Assembly (NCBI GenBank): GCA_964555235.1
Contig: CAZKRU010000131.1
Coordinates: 1 to 5,230 of the forward strand
Direction: 5' to 3'
Origin: CAZKRU01 sp964555235
GTDB lineage: Bacteria; Verrucomicrobiota; Verrucomicrobiia; Methylacidiphilales; CAMAQI01
Length of the DNA: 5,230 bases
Position 1 is the stretch's first letter, and each line of letters starts with the position of its first letter. Below are positions 1-4,852 of this stretch, one piece after another. Position numbers and translations under genes: made by a program. The notes under the pieces were generated by a model that was given only the letters and a program-made list of their open reading frames with translations, did not search any database and was not told where the DNA came from.

Positions 1-414
1 ACCAAGCCGAGCGAGTCGCCTGCAGCGCCAACCATGTCCTTTGCACGCGAGCGTTCCCAGATGAATGGTTCCTCCCGTTCGGAAATTGGCAATGCCTCCC
101 CGGAATCCAAAGCGACGGAGATGGGGCGTTATAAGGCAAAAATGTATCGAGCGATTGGATCTCGCTGGTATTTAATGGTGGAAGAGCAAAAAAGTTTGTT
201 GGCTATTGGAAGTTTAAAAATTAAATTCTATGTTCAGGCAAACGGGGTGATTCGGGATTTTCAAGTCGTCGAAGCTTCTGGTCGGACAGAGATTTTGGAA
301 AAGATCTCGCTACAGTCGATTCGCGCTTCGGGTCCTTTTGAGCCCTTTTCAGATTCGATGAAGCAGCAGATGGGGGTCGGTTACTGGGAAGACATTACCT
401 TTGCCATTTACTGA
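1..414 (+). CDS. TonB C-terminal-like domain protein, 3' part only
   Basis: The reading frame is open from base 1 to the TGA at 412-414, so this is the end of a longer gene; the ATG at 34 is probably an internal methionine. The 137 visible residues split in two. The first 40 or so are a Pro/Ser/Glu-rich low-complexity stretch (begins TKPSESPAAPT), like the flexible periplasmic linker of TonB or TolA. The rest resembles a TonB C-terminal domain: an RYKAKMYRAIGSRWY helix, a beta stretch KIKFYVQANGVIRDFQVVEASG with the usual 'f.v..nG.v.d..v..sSG' pattern, then a helix and GPFEPFSDSM in place of the common 'FPPfP'. TonB proteins pass energy from the inner-membrane ExbBD motor to outer-membrane receptors. 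Here the N-terminal membrane anchor is out of view, so a TolA-like or other envelope role is possible. It lies 49 bases before the Trx-MsrB gene on the same strand; co-transcription is possible but not shown. Confidence 0.7.
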   Translation, partial: TKPSESPAAPTMSFARERSQMNGSSRSEIGNASPESKATEMGRYKAKMYRAIGSRWYLMVEEQKSLLAIGSLKIKFYVQANGVIRDFQVVEASGRTEILEKISLQSIRASGPFEPFSDSMKQQMGVGYWEDITFAIY

Positions 415-463
415 GAATAATTCTTGGGAATAATAATTTCCCTGAAGACTCTCATAGGATAAG

Positions 464-1414
464 ATGAACTCAATGACTTTTCCTTCCCTCTTCAGAAATC
501 TTGCCCATGCCTTGATGCTGAACTTCTTGATTTTAATCCCCCTTGCTCGCGCGGAGCTGGCTCCCGAGTGGTCACTCAAGGACTTGGAAGGGAAGACGGT
601 GAAATCGTCCAGCTTCCGAGGGAAGATCGTGATTTTGAATTTTTGGGCGACTTGGTGTGGGCCGTGTCGTGCGGAAATTCCAGATCTGATTGCGATCCAA
701 AAAAAATACCACGGAAAAGTGGCGGTGGTCGGAATCAGTTTGGATACGACTCCGGCTGCCGGAGTTGCCGCCTTCGTCAAGGCGCAAGGGATTAACTATC
801 CGGTCTTGATTGGGAATCCCGAGGTTGCGGCTGCTTACGACGCTCAGGGCATCCCAAGAACCTGGATGATTGACAAGGACGGCAGGGTCTTTTCTCAGAA
901 GACCGGGATGTTGAGCGAGAGTGAGCTGGAAGAAATTTTGAAGCCGATTCTTGAAGGTAAATCGACAGCGAAGGCGAGGGAGGATTTGAAGAAAAAGCTG
1001 ACTCCAGAACAATATCAGGTGACTCAACAATGCGGGACCGAACCTTCCTTTCAAAACGCCTATTGGAACAATCATGCGGCGGGGATCTATGTGGATATTG
1101 TCAGTGGAGAGCCTCTATTTTCTTCCACGGACAAGTTTGATTCCGGAAGCGGCTGGCCCAGTTTCACCCAGCCGATTGATAAAAAGAAGATCATAGAAAA
1201 AAAGGATTCAACGCACGGGATGGAACGGACCGAAGTGAGGTCGTCAAAGGCAGATTCTCACCTCGGACATCTCTTTGACGATGGGCCCGGGCCGAATGGA
1301 CTTCGCTATTGTATTAATTCGGCGTCGCTGCGATTTGTTCCAAAGGAAAAAATGAAGGCGGAGGGTTACGAAGCCTATTTGCCGCTCTTTGAAAAGGGGA
1401 GAGGGAAAAAATGA
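464..1414 (+). CDS. msrB: Exported thioredoxin-like (TlpA/ResA type) - MsrB fusion, peptide-methionine (R)-S-oxide reductase
   Basis: The 316-residue product has three parts. Residues 1-30 are a signal peptide: Arg11, a hydrophobic core, and a signal peptidase I site after A28-R29-A30. Residues about 34-165 form a TlpA/ResA-type thioredoxin fold with W64-C65-G66-P67-C68 and a cis-Pro loop GIPRTWMID (P131). Residues about 173-305 form MsrB, opening with LTPEQYQVTQ and carrying GSGWPSF (228-234), HGMERTEVRS, DSHLGH (H266, H269) and the catalytic Cys283 in RYCINSAS. MsrB reduces methionine-R-sulfoxide in proteins; the attached Trx domain would re-reduce it, as in Neisseria PilB. The only cysteines are 65, 68, 190 and 283. 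The two CxxC zinc motifs of the E. coli-type enzyme are absent. Ser229 sits where many MsrB proteins keep the resolving Cys, so Cys190 (QQCGTE) is the likely resolver. An AGGA at 456-459 lies only 4 bases before the ATG; Met4 (473) is an alternative start. The stop overlaps the msrA start. Confidence 0.93.
   Translation: MNSMTFPSLFRNLAHALMLNFLILIPLARAELAPEWSLKDLEGKTVKSSSFRGKIVILNFWATWCGPCRAEIPDLIAIQKKYHGKVAVVGISLDTTPAAGVAAFVKAQGINYPVLIGNPEVAAAYDAQGIPRTWMIDKDGRVFSQKTGMLSESELEEILKPILEGKSTAKAREDLKKKLTPEQYQVTQQCGTEPSFQNAYWNNHAAGIYVDIVSGEPLFSSTDKFDSGSGWPSFTQPIDKKKIIEKKDSTHGMERTEVRSSKADSHLGHLFDDGPGPNGLRYCINSASLRFVPKEKMKAEGYEAYLPLFEKGRGKK
1395..1405 (+). promoter_or_regulatory. Ribosome binding site of msrA inside the end of the Trx-MsrB gene
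   Basis: The purine-rich run AGGGGAGAGGG ends 5 bases before the ATG at 1411. Together with the ATGA overlap (ATG 1411-1413, TGA 1412-1414) it supports this start for MsrA and suggests that its translation is coupled to that of the upstream gene. Confidence 0.65.
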
Positions 1415-2016
1415 ATCGTTTATTCCTGAGTACTATTTTGGGAGTCGTGCTTGGAGTGACCGTTTTCGCCAAATCGGATTCCCCTTCTCCGATCCAAACG
1501 GCGACGTTTGGGATGGGCTGTTTTTGGTGTACCGAAGCACTTTATGAACGCTTTCAAGGCGTCGGCAAAATCGCCTGTGGTTATACCGGAGGATCGATCG
1601 AAAATCCAGCGTATGAGGAGGTCTGCTCGGGAACGACCGGGCATGCCGAAGTGGCGCAAATTACGTTTGATCCGAAGGTCATCAGTTACGCACAGTTGTT
1701 GGAGATTTTCTGGGAAGTGCATGACCCGACCACGCTGAACCGACAGGGGGCGGATGCGGGAACGCAGTATCGTTCGATCATTCTCTACGAGAACGAGGAG
1801 CAGAAGAAGCTCGCGGAAGCTTCAAAAATTGAGGCTCAGAAAAAGTCAAAAAAACTGATCGTGACCGAGATTGTTCCCCTCAAGGTTTTTTACTTGGCCG
1901 AGGAGTACCATCAGGCCTATTTCAAGAACCATCCGAACGTGCCCTATTGTGTGTCGGTGATCAGTCCCAAATTACAGAAGTTGGAGAAGCATCCGGAGTT
2001 GCCGAAAAAGAAGTAG
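1411..2016 (+). CDS. msrA: Exported MsrA, peptide-methionine (S)-S-oxide reductase
   Basis: The 201-residue product reduces methionine-S-sulfoxide, complementing the R-specific MsrB encoded upstream. The N-terminus (MNR, then a hydrophobic stretch to about residue 20, possible cleavage after V18-F19-A20) looks like a signal peptide, so the enzyme is probably envelope-located. The MsrA fold starts at about residue 29. The catalytic motif is G36-C37-F38-W39 with Cys37 as nucleophile. Other family landmarks are GYTGG (57-61), the acid in GHAEV (Glu80), HDPTT (104-108), GTQYRS (117-122, Tyr120) and EEYHQAY (164-170). Near the C-terminus, PYCVSVISPKLQK puts Cys180 where many MsrA proteins have a resolving cysteine. 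Further cysteines are 40, 56 and 72, a high count for an oxidising compartment. A Lys/Pro-rich tail ends the protein. The gene overlaps its neighbour by 4 bases (ATGA), so the two almost certainly form one transcription unit. The family assignment is firm; export is inferred from the N-terminus. Confidence 0.95.
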   Translation: MNRLFLSTILGVVLGVTVFAKSDSPSPIQTATFGMGCFWCTEALYERFQGVGKIACGYTGGSIENPAYEEVCSGTTGHAEVAQITFDPKVISYAQLLEIFWEVHDPTTLNRQGADAGTQYRSIILYENEEQKKLAEASKIEAQKKSKKLIVTEIVPLKVFYLAEEYHQAYFKNHPNVPYCVSVISPKLQKLEKHPELPKKK

Positions 2017-2019
2017 TGG

Positions 2020-2049
2020 TAGGGCTCGACCTCCGGGCGAGCCGGACTA
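2020..2049 (+). terminator. Stem-loop just after msrA, possible terminator
   Basis: GGCTCG (2023-2028) pairs with CGAGCC (2038-2043) around a 9-base loop. Outer TAG (2020-2022) can pair with CTA (2047-2049) past a 3-base bulge. It begins 3 bases after the msrA stop. No T-run follows, so it may be a weak or Rho-assisted terminator or only an mRNA-end stabilising hairpin. Confidence 0.35.
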
Positions 2050-2078
2050 GATCATATTACTACGAATACTCTAGTGAC

Positions 2079-2113
2079 GGCGCCTTCGGAGAAGTCGCCT
2101 TACCAAATTGGTA
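2079..2113 (-). terminator. Two adjacent inverted repeats at the 3' side of the HDOD gene, possible terminator
   Basis: GGCG-c-CTTC (2079-2087) pairs with GAAG-t-CGCC (2091-2099) around a GGA loop: eight base pairs with one internal mismatch. One base further, TACCAAATTGGTA (2101-2113) is a perfect 6+1+6 palindrome. Both lie just beyond the HDOD stop codon and between convergent genes, where a bidirectional stop is expected. No T-tract is seen on either strand, so the call rests on position and symmetry. Confidence 0.35.
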
Positions 2114-2120
2114 TCGATGA

Positions 2121-3014
2121 TTACTTCGCTTCCGAATTTCCGATGCGCTGATTGATCAGGATTTCGGTTTCGTGGCGAAGGTCTTCGATTTCTTCTTGGG
2201 AAATGCCGAGGGCTTCGCGGATGTCTGAGTAAAGCGTGCCTTCTTCAGAGTGAGTGAAAAACTCGACTTCCCCATAAAGCACGCCGAAGACCAAATGTTC
2301 TGCAAACATCAGGAGCGCGAGGAGACGTTTGGTCAGATCAGGAAGACTGGGGTCAATTCGGTCATCATGGTGGCGGCTGATCGCTTCCGAAAGATGTTTG
2401 TCGAGGCCCCAAGTTTTCGTAACGATATAGGCAACGACTTCATGGTTGGTGTTGTATTTTTCCATCTCTGCGCTCTTGGTCGAGCCGCGGCGAATGGCTT
2501 CGGCTCCCAAATCGACATACTCCGGGAATCGTTTTTCGAGAAGGGGAATTCCACAATCATGGAAGAGCCCCAGAATATAGGCGGACTCCACAAAGGCCGG
2601 GCAGACACGCTTTGCCAAATGCTCGCAGACGTATCCCGTAATCGCCGTATGATTCCAGACATCTTCATTCAAGGGAGTCGTCGTTCCGAGCTTTTCCTTG
2701 GCGATTGAGGTGATCACGACGTTTTTGAAAATCTTAATCCCAAGGCGAATAAAGGCCTGATCGATCGATTCGACTTTGCGCTTTCCGGCGTAGAGCGAAG
2801 AGTTTGCCAGCTTGAGAACGCTTGCCGCGATTCCGATATCTTCCATGATGATCTTGGCAAGGTAATCAACGTCGGGGGTATCCTTGGCAAGTTCCGCTTG
2901 AACTTTGATCAAAATTTCAGGTCTTGCGGGGAGTCCGACGGATTTGAGGATGTCCGTACCAATTTGAAGAGCATCGACATCAGAAACTTCGGGGGTCAGA
3001 TTTTCAGTGGGCAT
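2121..3014 (-). CDS. HDOD domain protein (putative signalling or regulatory protein)
   Basis: The 297-residue cytoplasmic protein shows the HDOD pattern (a diverged relative of HD/HD-GYP domains) over about residues 18-245. Early helices carry LPARPEILIKVQ and the PDVDYLAKIIMEDIGIAASVLKLANSSLY block, the typical 'l..li..DP.la..vLr.aNS..y' signature. These are followed by SIDQAFIRLGIKIFKNVVI. Later come WNHT (H122), GLFHDCGIPLL (H152-D153), NHEVVAYIVTKTWGL (H191) and ISRHHD (H215, H216, D217), then an Asp/Glu-rich C-terminal helix. HDOD proteins usually act as signalling scaffolds and often occur alone or with other signalling domains; no second domain is recognisable here. No Shine-Dalgarno is visible before the ATG (the upstream sense strand reads CTAATCATTGCAAT), so initiation may be weak or SD-independent. 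The gene is convergent with msrA and divergent from GlyRS. Its target pathway cannot be read from the sequence. Confidence 0.9.
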   Translation of the reverse strand: MPTENLTPEVSDVDALQIGTDILKSVGLPARPEILIKVQAELAKDTPDVDYLAKIIMEDIGIAASVLKLANSSLYAGKRKVESIDQAFIRLGIKIFKNVVITSIAKEKLGTTTPLNEDVWNHTAITGYVCEHLAKRVCPAFVESAYILGLFHDCGIPLLEKRFPEYVDLGAEAIRRGSTKSAEMEKYNTNHEVVAYIVTKTWGLDKHLSEAISRHHDDRIDPSLPDLTKRLLALLMFAEHLVFGVLYGEVEFFTHSEEGTLYSDIREALGISQEEIEDLRHETEILINQRIGNSEAK

Positions 3015-3037
3015 ATTGCAATGATTAGCAACAGTAG

Positions 3038-3050
3038 AATATTTAGTAAA
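3038..3050 (+). repeat. 13-base repeat, copy 1
   Basis: AATATTTAGTAAA occurs here and again, identical and on the same strand, at 4804-4816. It contains the odd-centred palindrome TTTA-G-TAAA. This copy lies in the presumed 5' leader of the HDOD gene. Chance similarity between AT-rich spacers is possible. Confidence 0.4.
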
Positions 3051-3103
3051 ATAAAATCACGTTGAATTCACCAAAAAGTCCGAAGATTGTGGCAATTAGT
3101 TTA

Positions 3104-3134
3104 ATTATATAGGGGAATCTACTTACGGTTTCAA
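3104..3134 (-). promoter_or_regulatory. Sigma70-like promoter for the HDOD gene
   Basis: On the minus strand TTGAAA (3134-3129, five of six matches to TTGACA) is followed by TATATA (3111-3106) after 17 bases, or by a perfect TATAAT (3109-3104) after 19 bases. Either would start a transcript with a leader of roughly 80-85 bases before the ATG at 3014. This is the best promoter match I found in the window, but AT-rich DNA gives such matches easily. Confidence 0.45.
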
Positions 3135-3181
3135 AATGATTCGCTGGTTTTTTAAGACAAATCGGTTTTTTGTTTTTGAAA
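3129..3181. repeat. Inverted repeat TTTCAAAA / TTTTGAAA in the divergent intergenic region
   Basis: TTTCAAAA (3129-3136) is mirrored by TTTTGAAA (3174-3181) with 37 bases between them. The left arm contains the TTGAAA used as the -35 of the HDOD promoter candidate; the right arm places the same hexamer on the plus strand, facing GlyRS. The plus-strand copy lacks a convincing -10 (only TACGAC at 3197-3202, 15 bases away). Confidence 0.35.
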
Positions 3182-3217
3182 TTCGTTGCGATGAAGTACG
3201 ACACGCGCAGTTGGGTC

Positions 3218-3223
3218 GGAGGA
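3218..3223 (+). promoter_or_regulatory. Strong Shine-Dalgarno GGAGGA deciding the GlyRS start
   Basis: GGAGGA ends 8 bases before the TTG at 3232, ideal spacing. The first ATG of the frame (3271) lies 47 bases away; its nearest purine stretch, GAGG at 3252-3255, is 15 bases from it. Ribosome-site evidence therefore favours the TTG start. Confidence 0.55.
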
Positions 3224-3231
3224 TTTAGGGC

Positions 3232-4743
3232 TTGATTCCCTGTCTCTTTTCGAGGTTAATCAACCCTCTTATGGCGCAACCGCAGTTGATGGAAAAGATC
3301 GTCGCTCTTTGTAAGCGGCGCGGGTTCATTTTTCAATCCTCCGAAGTCTATGGAGGTCTGAACGGCTTTTGGGATTACGGTCCCCTCGGAGCGGAGCTCA
3401 AGCGCAATGTCAAAGAATTGTGGTGGCGTCGGATGACCCGGGAGCGGGACGATGTGGTTGGATTGGATGCGACGATTATCATGCACCCCTCCATCTGGAA
3501 GGCCTCGGGTCATGTCGATACGTTTAGCGATCCGATGATCGACTGTAAGACTTGCAAAGGGCGTTTTCGTGCAGATCAAATCAACGAGATTCCCTGCTTA
3601 CAAAAACCGAGCAAGATGGTTTCCGAATGTGCCGGTGAAAAAACCGAGGCGCGTCCGTTTAATCTGATGTTCAAGACGTATGTGGGGCCGACGGCGACGG
3701 AGGAGGATGTGGCTTATCTTCGTCCGGAGACGGCGCAGGCGATTTTTGTTCAGTTCAAAAATGTTTTAGATACCTCCCGAATGAAAGTTCCGTTTGGAAT
3801 TTGTCAGGCAGGGAAGGCGTTTCGCAATGAAGTGACGCCACGTAATTTTACCTTCCGCTCCCGTGAGTTTGAACAAATGGAGTTGGAGTTTTTTATCAAA
3901 CCCGACGAGGTGGTTCAGCAATTGGCGGGATCGGTGAACGAGGATGTTTCTGAATCGACCCCCTTGACGGAACCTCAGCCGAATTGGGGTTGGAAAGCGT
4001 GGCATCTCTATTGGGTGCAACAACGCTTGGAATGGTATCGTTCCATTGGGTTGGGGGCTGAGACGCTGGAGCTTTACTGGCAGAAGAAAGAAGAGCTGGC
4101 GCATTATGCCCGTGCTTGTGTTGATATTCTCTACAAATTTCCGTTTGGAACTCAAGAGTTGGAAGGAATCGCAGCGCGTGGCGCTTTTGATTTAACGCAG
4201 CACCAGACGCATAGTGGCAAGTCGATGGAGGTTTTTGACGAGGAGGCCAAATCGAAATACGTTCCTCACGTGATTGAGCCCTCCGCAGGAGCGGATCGTT
4301 TGGTTCTGGCGCTTCTTTGCAATGCTTATCATGAAGAGGAAGTCACCGACGAGAAGGGGAACAAGGAGACACGTGTCGTGATGAGGTTTCATCCGAAGGT
4401 AGCCCCGATTCAAGTCGGTATTTTTCCGTTGCTTCGCAATAAGCCGGAGCTTGTCCAGAAAGCGCAGGAGGTTCAAAAACTTCTTCGCGAGCATTGGAAC
4501 GTCTTTTTTGATGACGCAGGAGCGATTGGGCGGCGCTATCGGCGAATGGATGAAGTCGGAACTCCGTACGGGGTAACGATTGATTTTGAAACGATGGAGG
4601 GAGTCCGTGCGGAAGGTCCGACCCAAGGTTTGAAGGAGACCGTAACGGTACGGGAGCGCGATACGATGAAGCAAGTCCGGGTCCCCATTGCTGAACTGGT
4701 TCCCTATCTTTCGAGTCAGATCGCCTCTTGGAAGCTTTCCTGA
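3232..4743 (+). CDS. glyQS: Glycine-tRNA ligase, single-chain alpha2 class II type
   Basis: This cytoplasmic enzyme charges tRNA-Gly with glycine. The 503-residue product is the eukaryote-like homodimeric form, not the alpha/beta form of E. coli. Landmarks in order: GGLNGFWDYGPLGAELKRN (41-59), FNLMFKT (143-149), LRPETAQAIF (163-172), motif 2 with AFRNEVTPRNFTFRSREFEQ (196-215), HYARACVDI and the EGIAARGAFDL glycine-pocket region (311-321), and motif 3 SAGADRLVLALL (351-362). The anticodon-binding domain follows from about 391, with IGRRYRRMDEVGTPYGVT (432-449) and a typical end RDTMKQVRVPIAELVPYL. Cysteines 105, 108, 122 and 133 cluster in the insertion before FNLMFKT. Residues about 233-257 look longer than usual. 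The frame begins at TTG 3232, behind a strong Shine-Dalgarno and two codons after an in-frame TAG. ATG 3271 (MAQPQLMEKIV) matches the usual family N-terminus better, and the 13 extra residues look non-conserved. The function is certain; the start is not. Confidence 0.96.
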   Translation: MIPCLFSRLINPLMAQPQLMEKIVALCKRRGFIFQSSEVYGGLNGFWDYGPLGAELKRNVKELWWRRMTRERDDVVGLDATIIMHPSIWKASGHVDTFSDPMIDCKTCKGRFRADQINEIPCLQKPSKMVSECAGEKTEARPFNLMFKTYVGPTATEEDVAYLRPETAQAIFVQFKNVLDTSRMKVPFGICQAGKAFRNEVTPRNFTFRSREFEQMELEFFIKPDEVVQQLAGSVNEDVSESTPLTEPQPNWGWKAWHLYWVQQRLEWYRSIGLGAETLELYWQKKEELAHYARACVDILYKFPFGTQELEGIAARGAFDLTQHQTHSGKSMEVFDEEAKSKYVPHVIEPSAGADRLVLALLCNAYHEEEVTDEKGNKETRVVMRFHPKVAPIQVGIFPLLRNKPELVQKAQEVQKLLREHWNVFFDDAGAIGRRYRRMDEVGTPYGVTIDFETMEGVRAEGPTQGLKETVTVRERDTMKQVRVPIAELVPYLSSQIASWKLS

Positions 4744-4750
4744 GACCGGG

Positions 4751-4792
4751 AAGGCGGGGGTTTTGACGTTTTTATTGTAAAAACCCGACCTT
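4751..4792 (+). terminator. Imperfect stem-loop after the GlyRS gene, possible terminator
   Basis: GGGTTTT (4758-4764) pairs with AAAACCC (4780-4786) around 15 bases. With small bulges the stem extends outward through C4755-G4787, GG/CC and AA/TT to 4751 and 4792. An alternative inner hairpin is GTTTTTA (4768-4774) with TAAAAAC (4778-4784). It starts 7 bases after the stop codon. The downstream T-run is poor (TTGCCTCTTG), so efficiency is doubtful. Confidence 0.45.
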
Positions 4793-4818
4793 GCCTCTTG
4801 AGAAATATTTAGTAAACT
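4791..4818 (+). promoter_or_regulatory. Possible promoter of the RodZ-family gene
   Basis: TTGCCT (4791-4796) and TAAACT (4813-4818) are 16 bases apart, each matching four of six sigma70 consensus positions. This would start transcription about 25-30 bases before the ATG at 4853. The spacer holds most of the 13-base repeat copy at 4804-4816. The left edge touches the GlyRS terminator stem. Confidence 0.3.
4804..4816 (+). repeat. 13-base repeat, copy 2
   Basis: AATATTTAGTAAA is identical to 3038-3050 and in the same orientation. Here it overlaps the spacer and -10 of the candidate promoter before the RodZ-family gene, a position where a regulator could act. No third copy was seen in the window. 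Confidence 0.4.
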
Positions 4819-4852
4819 TCCCCACCTGTCTCCAAAGAGAGAGAAACTACGG

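Noticed and set aside
415..442. Small inverted repeats GAATAATTC (415-423) and GGGAA/TTCCC (426-430/438-442) after the TonB-like gene
   Set aside because: The stems are only 4-5 pairs, AT-rich in part, and have no T-run; too weak to call a terminator.
349..1075. Long minus-strand open frames opposite the Trx-MsrB gene (349-780 and 572-1075)
   Set aside because: They lie antisense to a gene with unmistakable protein motifs, and their translations show no recognisable domain.
464..2016. Frameshifted or broken single PilB gene
   Set aside because: Both reading frames are intact, each has its own signal peptide, and msrA has its own ribosome site, so they are two genuine genes.
2250..2708. 152-codon plus-strand open frame opposite the HDOD gene
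   Set aside because: It is fully antisense to the HDOD coding sequence, whose motifs are clear; the translation shows no family signature.
3176..3202. Plus-strand promoter for GlyRS: TTGAAA (3176-3181) with TACGAC (3197-3202)
   Set aside because: The -10 matches only three of six positions and the spacer is 15 bases; noted only as part of the inverted repeat.
3015..3231. T-box or other riboswitch before the GlyRS gene
   Set aside because: T-box leaders often precede synthetase genes in Firmicutes, but I see no T-box consensus and no GC-rich terminator here; T-runs such as those at 3148-3153 and 3166-3171 lack a preceding GC stem.
3766..4674. Minus-strand open frames of 129 and 160 codons opposite GlyRS
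   Set aside because: These are shadows of a highly conserved synthetase gene with no independent support.
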